NCBI RefSeq assembly: GCF_031501865.1
Contig: NZ_JARRCW010000001.1
Span: 4,415,001-4,479,000, forward strand
Direction: 5' to 3'
Source: Pseudovibrio sp. M1P-2-3
GTDB taxonomy: Bacteria; Pseudomonadota; Alphaproteobacteria; Rhizobiales; Stappiaceae
DNA length: 64,000 nucleotides
Under the pieces are notes generated by a model. It saw nothing but the letters and a program-made list of their open reading frames with translations, was not told the origin of the DNA and made no database searches. This document shows, piece after piece, positions 56,519-64,000 of the stretch (positions are counted from its first letter, which is position 1; the number at the start of each line of letters is the position of its first letter). The translations under genes were made by a program, and so were the position numbers.

Positions 56519-57790
56519 TTACTGATTTAATAACCAATTAGGAACTTCATCTTGGCCAATTAGGTCTTGATAGGACCCACGGGGCCGGATAATGGCAAAC
56601 TGGTCACCATCTACTAGGACCTCCGGTATAAGCAAGCGGGTATTATAAGTTGAGGAAAGTGTTGCACCATAAGCGCCAGCGGAATGCACAGCTATCAAAT
56701 CTCCCTCCTCAAACTTTGGTAAGAGTCTATCTTTAGCGAGATAATCGCCTGTTTCACAAACAGGACCAACGACATCAGCCACAAATTGCGGACCGTTTTC
56801 CCGATCTTCACTGACCGCATCAACCTCATGATGGGCCTCATAAAGTGTAGGACGTATCAAGTCATTCATCGCAGCATCAACAATAACAAAACTCTTCGCT
56901 TCACCCTGTTTGATATAGACTGCTTCAGTTACAAGAATACCCGCATTTCCGGAAATCATACGTCCCGGTTCAAAAATTACTTTACATCCAAGTGTTTCGA
57001 CATGTTTACGCACAACTTCCGCATAAGCCAGAGGTTCGGGAACATCTGCACCTTTTTCATAGGGAATCCCAAGACCGCCACCCACATCTACATGCTGGAT
57101 ATCATGACCGTCCTCTTTAAGGAGCTTCACTAACTCTCCAATTCGAGAGAAAGCACTATCAAATGGCTCTAAGGATGTAATTTGAGATCCAATATGCATA
57201 TCAATGCCCACAACCTTTAGGCCCTCCAAGGAGGCCGCTTTAGCATAAATTTCTCGGGCTTTTTGCCAAGGAATCCCAAACTTATTCTCGGCTTTACCTG
57301 TGGAGATTTTGGCATGGGTTTTCGCGTCAACATCAGGGTTGATTCTCAACGAAACGTGGGCAGTTACTCCCATTTCACGGGCAACGCGAGAAAGGCGCTC
57401 CAGTTCTGGCTCAGATTCTACATTGAAGCATAAAATACCGACCTTCAGCGCGAATTGCATTTCCTTGCGCTTCTTTGCAACGCCAGAAAATACGATCTTG
57501 TTCGCAGGGACGCCCGCGCTTAAAGCCCGCCTCAATTCCCCTTCTGATACAACATCCATGCCAGCACCAGAATTAGCCATAAGTGTCAGGACAGCCTGAT
57601 TGGAGTTGGACTTGACTGCATAGCAAACTAAATGTTCTATTCCGCTAAAAGCTTGTTCAAAAACTTTGTAATGACGCTCTAATGTAGCGCGGGAATAACA
57701 ATAGAATGGGGTTTCGACAGTCTCCGCCAATTTTTTGATGGAGATATCTTCCGCATGCAAAACGCCATGTTTATAGTCGAAGTGATGCAC
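56519..57790 (-). CDS. lysA: Diaminopimelate decarboxylase
   Basis: 423 residues. PLP enzyme for the last step of lysine synthesis. VCYAVKSNSNQAV holds the PLP lysine (~60), HIGSQI the stacking histidine, VDVGGGLGIPYE the phosphate-binding glycines, EPGRMISGNAG and CETGDYLAKDR the substrate-cysteine motif near the C-terminus. GTG start at 57790 with AAGGAAG upstream. Lies in the argH-lptM-lysA-TIGR02302 run, all on the minus strand. Confidence 0.96.
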   Translation of the reverse strand: MHHFDYKHGVLHAEDISIKKLAETVETPFYCYSRATLERHYKVFEQAFSGIEHLVCYAVKSNSNQAVLTLMANSGAGMDVVSEGELRRALSAGVPANKIVFSGVAKKRKEMQFALKVGILCFNVESEPELERLSRVAREMGVTAHVSLRINPDVDAKTHAKISTGKAENKFGIPWQKAREIYAKAASLEGLKVVGIDMHIGSQITSLEPFDSAFSRIGELVKLLKEDGHDIQHVDVGGGLGIPYEKGADVPEPLAYAEVVRKHVETLGCKVIFEPGRMISGNAGILVTEAVYIKQGEAKSFVIVDAAMNDLIRPTLYEAHHEVDAVSEDRENGPQFVADVVGPVCETGDYLAKDRLLPKFEEGDLIAVHSAGAYGATLSSTYNTRLLIPEVLVDGDQFAIIRPRGSYQDLIGQDEVPNWLLNQ

Positions 57791-57839
57791 TGTCGCTTCC
57801 TTTTAGTTTGATAGAATTTCAACAAGAGGGATTGGAGCT

Positions 57840-58055
57840 TTAGATCAGTGGATCAAGAATAAAGCTCTTGCCTTCAACCGTACTCAAAGGCTTTGCCCCT
57901 TCCAGCTGAGTTTCCTGACCTTCTTGCTGAACAGTCTGACCTGGAACGACAGGATCCAGATTTCCCTTGCGGCCGCAAGAAGACAATATAAACGCTGCCG
58001 AGATTACCAGAAGTCCGGCCATCAGCTTTTTGGAAGAACGTGCAAACACTTTCAT
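57840..58055 (-). CDS. lptM: Small lipoprotein, LptM (YifL)-like
   Basis: 71 residues. Signal peptide ending in the lipobox LSSC-GRKG, with GNLDPVVPG after the acylated cysteine. LptM proteins help LptD oxidation in the outer membrane LPS translocon. The position between argH and lysA is the classical LptM location. ATG 58055 chosen; an upstream GTG/ATG (58085) would give ten extra residues before the signal peptide. Confidence 0.85.
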   Translation of the reverse strand: MKVFARSSKKLMAGLLVISAAFILSSCGRKGNLDPVVPGQTVQQEGQETQLEGAKPLSTVEGKSFILDPLI

Positions 58056-58199
58056 TGTTCCATCGTCAGTTTCTTGCGGGGACACAGATCCCGATTAACC
58101 TTTGTTAGTTGCCTTATTTCTCGTAAGAATAAGGCAACTTTGATTTTCTGCACTGTATTTACCTTATTCGCAAGGCCAGTGTTATCATATATCTAAATA

Positions 58200-59591
58200 T
58201 CAGAGCGCCTCAGCCTCTAGTTTTTCCAACCAACGTTGGGCTTGTTCCCGCACATTGTCTGGACTAGTTCCCCCATAACTCACTCGGCTCTTAACTGAAT
58301 TACTGACAGAAAGAACATTGTAGACATCATCTGTGATTCGCGATTCAACACTTTTCATTTCTTCAAGCGTCAACTGTTCCAACTCAATGTTCTTTTCCAC
58401 TGCCTTCCCAACAAGAGAGCCTGTAATATGATGGGCATCGCGGAAAGGAACATTAAGAACACGTACACACCAATCGGCTAGATCAGTCGCAGTTGAGTAC
58501 CCAGACCCTGCAGCTTTCATCAATTCATCTGAATTAGGTTCAAGGTCGTCAATCATTCCAGTCATTGCTGCCAAAGCCAGAGAAAGATTAGGTAAAGCAT
58601 CAAAAGCTTGCTCTTTATCTTCCTGCATATCCTTTGAGTAGGCTAACGGAAGACCTTTCATCATTACCAGTAGAGCATTGAGTGCACCGTAAATCCGGCC
58701 TGTTTTAGCTCTGACTAACTCTGCTGCATCAGGGTTTTTCTTCTGCGGCATAATAGAGGAGCCGGTTGAAAATTTATCGGAGAGCTTGATGAAGTTGAAC
58801 TGGGCAGAACACCAGATTACGATCTCCTCCGCAAGACGAGACAGATGCATGGCGCAAATCGAAGCATCAGCCAAAGCCTCAAGCACAAAATCACGGTCAG
58901 ACACACCATCAAGAGAGTTGGCAGCAGGTCGGTCAAAGCCAAGGGCTAACGCGGTCATCTCTCGATCTATGGGAAAAGATGTTCCTGCAAGAGCAGCGCT
59001 TCCAAGAGGGCTTTCATTCATACGAACACGAGCATCACGAACTCGTGATCGATCACGAGCAAACATTTCGACATAGGCCATCAAATGGTGACCGAAAGTA
59101 ACTGGCTGAGCAGTTTGCAGGTGCGTAAAGCCCGGCATTACATCGCCAGCATGTGCTTCCGCTTTTGTTGCCAGAGCTTTCAGAAGTTCCGTCAACTGCT
59201 CATCCAGCCCATCAAGAGTATCGCGAACCCACAACCGGAAATCGGTCGCTACCTGATCATTTCTAGACCGAGCAGTATGTAGACGCCCAGCCACAGGTCC
59301 AATCAACTCCGCCAATCGCGCTTCGATATTCATGTGAATATCTTCTAAAGCACGAGAGAAAACAAATGTGCCTGCTTCAATTTCTGCCAGAATGGTCTCT
59401 AGACCTTCAACAATTTTTTCGGCATCTTCTGACGAAACGATTCCTTGTTTTGCCAACATTCGGACATGAGCTTTTGAGCCGAGAATATCTTGTTTATACA
59501 ATTTCCGATCAAAATCGATAGAGGCATTGATTTCCTCCATGATTGCATCAGGACCCTCTGCAAATCGGCCACCCCACATGCGGTTGCTCAT
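58200..59591 (-). CDS. argH: Argininosuccinate lyase
   Basis: 463 residues. Final step of arginine synthesis, releasing fumarate and arginine. Fumarase/ASL superfamily signatures: MWGGRFAEG at the start, [28 protein letters not shown] with the catalytic histidine, and [15 protein letters not shown] carrying the mobile loop with the catalytic serine. ATG 59591 after GAGGG. First gene of the argH-lptM-lysA run; divergent from the TlpA-like gene. Confidence 0.97.
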   Translation of the reverse strand: MSNRMWGGRFAEGPDAIMEEINASIDFDRKLYKQDILGSKAHVRMLAKQGIVSSEDAEKIVEGLETILAEIEAGTFVFSRALEDIHMNIEARLAELIGPVAGRLHTARSRNDQVATDFRLWVRDTLDGLDEQLTELLKALATKAEAHAGDVMPGFTHLQTAQPVTFGHHLMAYVEMFARDRSRVRDARVRMNESPLGSAALAGTSFPIDREMTALALGFDRPAANSLDGVSDRDFVLEALADASICAMHLSRLAEEIVIWCSAQFNFIKLSDKFSTGSSIMPQKKNPDAAELVRAKTGRIYGALNALLVMMKGLPLAYSKDMQEDKEQAFDALPNLSLALAAMTGMIDDLEPNSDELMKAAGSGYSTATDLADWCVRVLNVPFRDAHHITGSLVGKAVEKNIELEQLTLEEMKSVESRITDDVYNVLSVSNSVKSRVSYGGTSPDNVREQAQRWLEKLEAEAL

Positions 59592-59620
59592 GTCTTGCCC
59601 TCGTACTATTGGAATAAACT

Positions 59621-60286
59621 ATGAAGAAGTCGATCACTAACGGAAACTTGAAACTTCGCAAAGCAATTTTTGCCAGTTTTTTCGTAATAATTGCATCTGG
59701 AGCCGGTTATTTCGCCTATTTGACGACAGATACGGAAACTTCTCTGGCAAAACAGTGTACAACTTCCAAAGCTGCGGCGAACGCAGTCCGGACAACTCTA
59801 ATAGGGGAAGTAGCCGGTTTTCTCCCAACTCAAAATGCGACATCACTTGCTGATATTGCCTTTAAGAGGCCAAACGGGGAACAACAAACTATAGCAGCAG
59901 GCAATTCAACCCGTCTGCTAAATTTGTGGGCAACCTGGTGTGCGCCTTGCAGAAAAGAAATGCCTGATCTTGATCGCCTACAAGAACAGTTAGGTAGTAA
60001 GAACTTCGAAGTTCTCGCTATTAACGTTGACCGGGGCCAAGACAACCCAAAACCAAAGCAGTTTCTGCGAGATATAGGCGTTCAGAAACTCACGTACTAC
60101 AGTGATCACACCATGAAGGTATATCAGGACCTCAGACAGATAGGGCGAGCACCTGGCCTTCCTACTACTGTTCTAATTGGAAATGATGGTTGCGAAATTG
60201 GCTCAATGTTTGGCCCAGCAGATTGGGATTCTCCAGAAGCCAAGACATTGATTGAAACCGCTATCAGAGCCCAACAAGGCACATAG
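59621..60286 (+). CDS. TlpA-family thiol:disulfide oxidoreductase
   Basis: 221 residues. N-terminal membrane anchor (IFASFFVIIASGAGYFAYL) and a periplasmic thioredoxin domain with LWATWCAPCRKEMPDLDRL, and GLPTTVLIGNDG as the cis-proline loop. It reduces periplasmic thiols, for example for cytochrome oxidase copper loading. Divergent from argH, 29 bp between the starts. The same neighbour order is typical in Hyphomicrobiales. Confidence 0.92.
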   Translation: MKKSITNGNLKLRKAIFASFFVIIASGAGYFAYLTTDTETSLAKQCTTSKAAANAVRTTLIGEVAGFLPTQNATSLADIAFKRPNGEQQTIAAGNSTRLLNLWATWCAPCRKEMPDLDRLQEQLGSKNFEVLAINVDRGQDNPKPKQFLRDIGVQKLTYYSDHTMKVYQDLRQIGRAPGLPTTVLIGNDGCEIGSMFGPADWDSPEAKTLIETAIRAQQGT

Positions 60287-60335
60287 GTAATTTCTGTGTT
60301 TTCCTGTTAACGCAATGAATAGTAAGGCAAAAAAG

Positions 60336-61208
60336 CTAGTTCGCTTTTTTGCCCCGCAAGCGGATGAGCCCCTCCTGCGCTGTTGAGGCAACTAGTGTTC
60401 CATCACGGGTGTAAAGGCTCCCTCTTGTGAACCCTCTTGCTCCGCTAGTTACAGGGCTATCTTGCGTATAAAGCAGCCACTCATCAGCCTTAAAACTGCG
60501 GTGAAACCACATAGAATGATCGAGACTAGCTACTTGCAGGTCAGGGTTATAGAACTGGCGGCCATGGCTGAACAAAGAAGTATCGAGCAACGTCATATCG
60601 GACGCATAAGCTAAAACACTTTGATGGATATGCGGATCTTCTGGCAATGCAGATGCAGCCTTGACCCAAACATTTTGATAGGGAGGTAGTTTGTCGCGTG
60701 TAAGGAAATGTCTGGTATCTACCGGCCTAAGCTCCAACGGGCGTTCTTTTTTCCAAAAAAGCCTCAGAACATCAGGAACGTCGTTTAGATGTTTCTCTTT
60801 AAATTCCGATTCTGACATTAAGTCTTCTGGCATCGGAATATCTGGCATCTCTATTTGGTGGGACATTCCCTCCTCTACAATTTGATAGGATGCAGACATG
60901 GAGAATATCGCCTTCTCCTTCTGAATGGCGACAACACGCCGCGTATTAAAACTCCCACCATCACGAATCCGTTCTACTTCGTAATGTATCGGAACAGTTG
61001 CATCACCCAAACGCATAAAATATCCATGTAAGGAATGTATCCGCCTATCCTTGGCGACAGTTTGTGTTGCTGCCATTAATGCTTGCGCAATAACTTGACC
61101 ACCAAAAACCCGCTGCCACATGGCTTGTGGACTACGCCCACGAAACAGGTTTTCCTCAAGCTTCTCGAGACTTAGAATATCTAAAAGGCTATCTACAGCA
61201 TTCGACAT
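60336..61208 (-). CDS. tesB: Acyl-CoA thioesterase II
   Basis: 290 residues, a double hot-dog fold. ENLFRGRSPQAMWQRVFGGQVIAQAL, VHSLHGYFMRLGD and SLDHSMWFHRSFKADEWLLY are TesB marks, containing the Asp, Gln and Thr/Ser triad region. It cleaves acyl-CoA to fatty acid and CoA. ATG 61208 is preferred to TTG 61217. Divergent from the UbiH-like gene, as in many relatives. Confidence 0.93.
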   Translation of the reverse strand: MSNAVDSLLDILSLEKLEENLFRGRSPQAMWQRVFGGQVIAQALMAATQTVAKDRRIHSLHGYFMRLGDATVPIHYEVERIRDGGSFNTRRVVAIQKEKAIFSMSASYQIVEEGMSHQIEMPDIPMPEDLMSESEFKEKHLNDVPDVLRLFWKKERPLELRPVDTRHFLTRDKLPPYQNVWVKAASALPEDPHIHQSVLAYASDMTLLDTSLFSHGRQFYNPDLQVASLDHSMWFHRSFKADEWLLYTQDSPVTSGARGFTRGSLYTRDGTLVASTAQEGLIRLRGKKAN

Positions 61209-61319
61209 TGGAGACAAATCCGGTTTTTTGATGATATAGGTCGTCTGGCGTGTAAATCAGGGTTACCTACAACAGTCAACGGGCCTTTTGAATAGGCATG
61301 AGTTACGGGACAAAAGAGA

Positions 61320-62564
61320 ATGAATGCAACTGGGCTAGTCGATCGACAAAAATTTTATGATGTTGCGATCGGCGGAGGAGGTTATGTAGGCCTGTCTTTA
61401 GCTCTTGCACTCAAGCAGTCTGAACCATCACTGGAAGTAGCTCTTGTTGACTTACGACCACGTTCGGCCATTGAAAAAGATCCACGTGCATCTGCAATTG
61501 CTGCAGGAGCAAGCAGAATGTTGGACCAACTGGGCATCTGGGATGATTTAATCGAGTATGCTCAACCTATAAATGAAATGATCGTTACCGACAGTAAACT
61601 GCATGATAGCGTTCGCCCGGTATTCCTGAACTTTGCAGGAGAAGTGGAAGAGGGAGAACCATTCGCCCATATGGTCCCCAACGGTAAAATGGTTGCAGCA
61701 CTCTATGACAAAGCTGAAAATGCAGGAGTTGACATTTTCTCTCCCGATAGTGTCGCCGATTTCTCCATTGAAGCAAGCTGCGCCAGAATTGAGCTCGGGT
61801 CTGGAAACACTTTAGAAGCGCGCCTTCTGGTTGCTGCCGATGGTGTACAGTCTAAACTCAGGGCCTTGGCAGGTATCCATTGCAACCACTGGAACTACAA
61901 CCAGTCCGGTATCGTGACCACTGTCGCACATGAACGTCCTCACAACGGCCGGGCAGAGGAGCACTTTCTCCCCTCAGGGCCTTTTGCAATGTTACCTCTC
62001 ACAGGCAACCGCTCGTCCATAGTTTGGAGTGAAAAAACCACCGAGGCAGAAAGACTTGTGAACGGAGATGACTTCACGTTCGAAATTGAACTAGAACGTC
62101 GCTTTGGTCACCACCTTGGAAAAATTCATATAGATGGCCCAAGAAAAGCATTCCCTTTAAGCCTTACACTGGCACGAACGTTTATCAGTAACCGCTTCGC
62201 TCTAGCTGGAGATGCTGCACATGGCATTCACCCTATTGCAGGTCAGGGTTTAAACTTTGGATTTAAAGACGTTGCTGCCTTAAGTGAGGTTCTGGTAGAC
62301 ACCCACAGGTTGGGCCTTGATATCGGCGCTGAGCATATTTTGGAAAGGTATCAACGCTGGCGGCGTTTTGATACCTATCAGATGGGTGTGACAACAGACG
62401 TTCTAAATCGCTTATTTTCCAATGATATTGGACCTGTTCGGGCTCTTCGTGACTTTGGACTAAGCCTCGTGGAGCGCATGCCACAGTTGAAACAGCACTT
62501 TATTGGCGAAGCAGCCGCAATGAGCGGACCTTCTCCAAAGCTTCTAATGGGACACCCGCTCTAA
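61320..62564 (+). CDS. UbiH/COQ6 family FAD-dependent monooxygenase
   Basis: 414 residues. The FAD-binding DVAIGGGGYVGLSLALAL at the N-terminus, the middle VAADGVQSKLRALAG, and the second FAD motif FALAGDAAHGIHPIAGQGLN mark the ubiquinone-hydroxylase group. It would hydroxylate the aromatic ring in ubiquinone synthesis; which of UbiH/UbiF/UbiL it replaces cannot be told. Followed by the SDR gene at 31 bp and probably cotranscribed. Confidence 0.92.
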   Translation: MNATGLVDRQKFYDVAIGGGGYVGLSLALALKQSEPSLEVALVDLRPRSAIEKDPRASAIAAGASRMLDQLGIWDDLIEYAQPINEMIVTDSKLHDSVRPVFLNFAGEVEEGEPFAHMVPNGKMVAALYDKAENAGVDIFSPDSVADFSIEASCARIELGSGNTLEARLLVAADGVQSKLRALAGIHCNHWNYNQSGIVTTVAHERPHNGRAEEHFLPSGPFAMLPLTGNRSSIVWSEKTTEAERLVNGDDFTFEIELERRFGHHLGKIHIDGPRKAFPLSLTLARTFISNRFALAGDAAHGIHPIAGQGLNFGFKDVAALSEVLVDTHRLGLDIGAEHILERYQRWRRFDTYQMGVTTDVLNRLFSNDIGPVRALRDFGLSLVERMPQLKQHFIGEAAAMSGPSPKLLMGHPL

Positions 62565-62594
62565 ATTGAAGCTCAAGAAAGTATAGGTTTACTC

Positions 62595-63455
62595 ATGCAG
62601 GCAACCAAGGCTGACCGTTCTATTCTTATAACAGGGTGTTCCAGTGGTATTGGCCTTCATGCCGCTCACATATTGAAAAAACTCAACTGGCAAGTCTTTC
62701 CCACTTGTCGGAACTCTAAGGATGTTGACCGGTTACGAGAAGACGGTTTTGAAGCATATAAACTAGATTATCAGAACAGCAATTCCATCAAGAACGCTCT
62801 ATCGCATATTCTATCTAAAGCAGATGGACGGTTGGACGCTCTTTTTAATAACGGTGCCTATGGCCTACCTGGAGCTATAGAAGATTTACCAGTTCATGCG
62901 CTACGAGAGCAGTTCGAAGCAAACTTCTTTGGATGGCACGATCTGACGACTCAGGTAATTCCTGTAATGAGGCAACAAAAATATGGGCGCATTGTACAGT
63001 GCTCTTCAGTGCTCGGTCTTGTAGCAATGAAATATCGAGGGGCTTACAATGCCTCTAAATTTGCTCTTGAGGGATATACAGACACGCTTCGCCTTGAACT
63101 CGCAGGATCAGGAATCCAAGTCTCTCTGATTGAGCCCGGTCCAATTAGGACCCAATTTACCCAAAACGCTATAGCGGCTTTCTATCGGGATGTTGGCGAA
63201 GAACGCATGAAAGCTTCTCACTTCGCGCAAATTTATGACAAGCGCCTCAAACACATGTCTAAAGGCGGAGCTAGTCGCTTTAAACTGGAGCCAGACGCGG
63301 TTGTTCAAAAACTAATTCATGCTCTTGAAGCCAATAAAGCGCGCCCAAGGTATTATGTCACGGTTCCAACGAGCCTTATGGGAACTTTGCGGCGGGTATT
63401 GCCTTATGCTGTTCTGGACAGAGTACTGCTCAAAGCATCGGACTCTGAAGAATAG
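62595..63455 (+). CDS. Short-chain dehydrogenase/reductase
   Basis: 286 residues. Cofactor loop TGCSSGIGLHAA (~15-26), NNGAYG (normally NNAG), catalytic serine in VQCSSVLG and YNASK with the catalytic Tyr and Lys. The C-terminal third (KLEPDAVVQKLIHALEANK, PRYYVTVP) suggests the classical SDR group acting on lipids or retinoid-like molecules. Substrate unknown. It sits between the UbiH-like gene and tspO. Confidence 0.92.
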   Translation: MQATKADRSILITGCSSGIGLHAAHILKKLNWQVFPTCRNSKDVDRLREDGFEAYKLDYQNSNSIKNALSHILSKADGRLDALFNNGAYGLPGAIEDLPVHALREQFEANFFGWHDLTTQVIPVMRQQKYGRIVQCSSVLGLVAMKYRGAYNASKFALEGYTDTLRLELAGSGIQVSLIEPGPIRTQFTQNAIAAFYRDVGEERMKASHFAQIYDKRLKHMSKGGASRFKLEPDAVVQKLIHALEANKARPRYYVTVPTSLMGTLRRVLPYAVLDRVLLKASDSEE

Positions 63456-63475
63456 CAAGAGGAAAGGAGAGCTTT

Positions 63476-64000
63476 GTGCTCTTAAGCGAACACCACAAGA
63501 AGAAATTGAAAAATAGGACTGTCTGGAGCAGGCTCTTTGGCTGGGCATTACTGTGTTACGCAATAGCCAGCTTTGGCGGTATTGTTACGGCTCCAGCAAT
63601 TCCAACGTGGTATGCTCAATTAACAAAGCCTTTCTTCTCTCCTCCTGACTGGGTGTTTGCACCTGTTTGGACCGTTCTATACACCATGATGGCATTCTCT
63701 GTCTGGTTAGCTCAAGAATTCGAACAGCCGCAGCAAAGTAATTCAGCAAATGCGCCCTCAAAGTTTTCTGCTCAATTCCTTTTCTTAATACAGCTAGCCC
63801 TAAATGGTGTGTGGTCGTGGGTCTTTTTCAAATTACAAGCTCCCCTTCCAGCTCTTGGCGTACTCATCTCCATTATCTTTTTTGTTGTGTGTACCCTCAT
63901 CGTTTTTCGAGCAAGACAACCAATTGCCGCGTGGTTTTTACTCCCCTATCTTTTCTGGTTGTTTTTCGCAGCCACCTTGAATGCTGCAATTGTCTATCTA
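63476..64000 (+). CDS. tspO: TspO/MBR family protein, 3' truncated by the window
   Basis: 175 codons are visible, ending at the window edge without a stop. Membrane protein with five predicted helices; marks include SFGGIVTAPAIPTWYAQ, the WTVLYTMMAFSVWL stretch, LALNGVWSWVFF and FAATLNAAIVYL. TspO binds tetrapyrroles and regulates photosynthesis or stress genes in Alphaproteobacteria. GTG 63476 follows GGAAAGGAG by about six bases and lies 20 bases after the SDR stop. The first ~20 residues are a hydrophilic extension. Confidence 0.92.
   Translation, partial: MLLSEHHKKKLKNRTVWSRLFGWALLCYAIASFGGIVTAPAIPTWYAQLTKPFFSPPDWVFAPVWTVLYTMMAFSVWLAQEFEQPQQSNSANAPSKFSAQFLFLIQLALNGVWSWVFFKLQAPLPALGVLISIIFFVVCTLIVFRARQPIAAWFLLPYLFWLFFAATLNAAIVYL

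Overview
The window looks like a chromosomal segment of an alphaproteobacterium of the order Hyphomicrobiales (Rhizobiales), of moderate GC by eye. This is inferred from gene content and order: the ccmABCDG block near acnA, the rdgB-rph / hrcA divergence, ftsEX followed by ydcF and plsC, the TIGR02302-lysA-lptM-argH-tlpA order, glnK-amtB, olsB, an alphaproteobacterial-type PHA depolymerase, and dispersed CTAGAGC and GGATCC-type palindromic repeats. No marker here fixes the genus; a marine Stappiaceae-like relative is only a guess.

Layout. 1-10,600: housekeeping and accessory genes (truncated M23 peptidase, DUF998 protein, NUDIX hydrolase, clpB with an RpoH-type promoter, MOSC protein, AEC transporter, an isochorismatase-fold protein lacking the usual cysteine, a DsbA-like isomerase, a PAP2 phosphatase, a low-Mr tyrosine phosphatase, TusA). 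10,600-15,800: DUF924 gene, an IS5-type scar, glnK-amtB behind a sigma-54 promoter, two related small secreted proteins (one frameshifted), a CDF transporter. 15,900-24,450: DUF1223, cytochrome c maturation genes ccmA-B-C-D-G, three homologous cupin domains in two genes, acnA. 24,500-26,400: a tandem array of palindromic repeats around a lone GIY-YIG nuclease gene, then about 390 bp of GC-rich, hairpin-dense sequence I cannot assign. 26,400-43,900: olsB, penicillin-binding protein 1A with a CtrA box, a YgjP-like peptidase, phaZ, hemW-rdgB-rph, hrcA and a MoeB-like gene, an IS5-family relic, a serine hydrolase, polA and a secreted protein of unknown role.

44,390-47,700 is an insertion-sequence cluster: an intact IS481 element, an IS630 element with a frameshifted transposase, and an IS110 element, end to end. 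47,700-64,000 returns to core genes: ada, tRNA-Arg(CCG), hpt, ftsE-ftsX, ydcF, plsC, a TIGR02302 membrane protein, lysA, lptM, argH, a TlpA-like thioredoxin, tesB, a UbiH-family monooxygenase, an SDR and a tspO cut by the window end.

The observations I rate highest are the GIY-YIG gene sitting inside a palindromic-repeat array, the unassigned hairpin-dense segment at 25,546-25,935, the IS110 leader that could encode a bridge RNA, the IS481 transposase whose stop codon comes from the target site, and the paralogous small secreted protein pair. Nothing here is a clear multigene defence or biosynthetic system.
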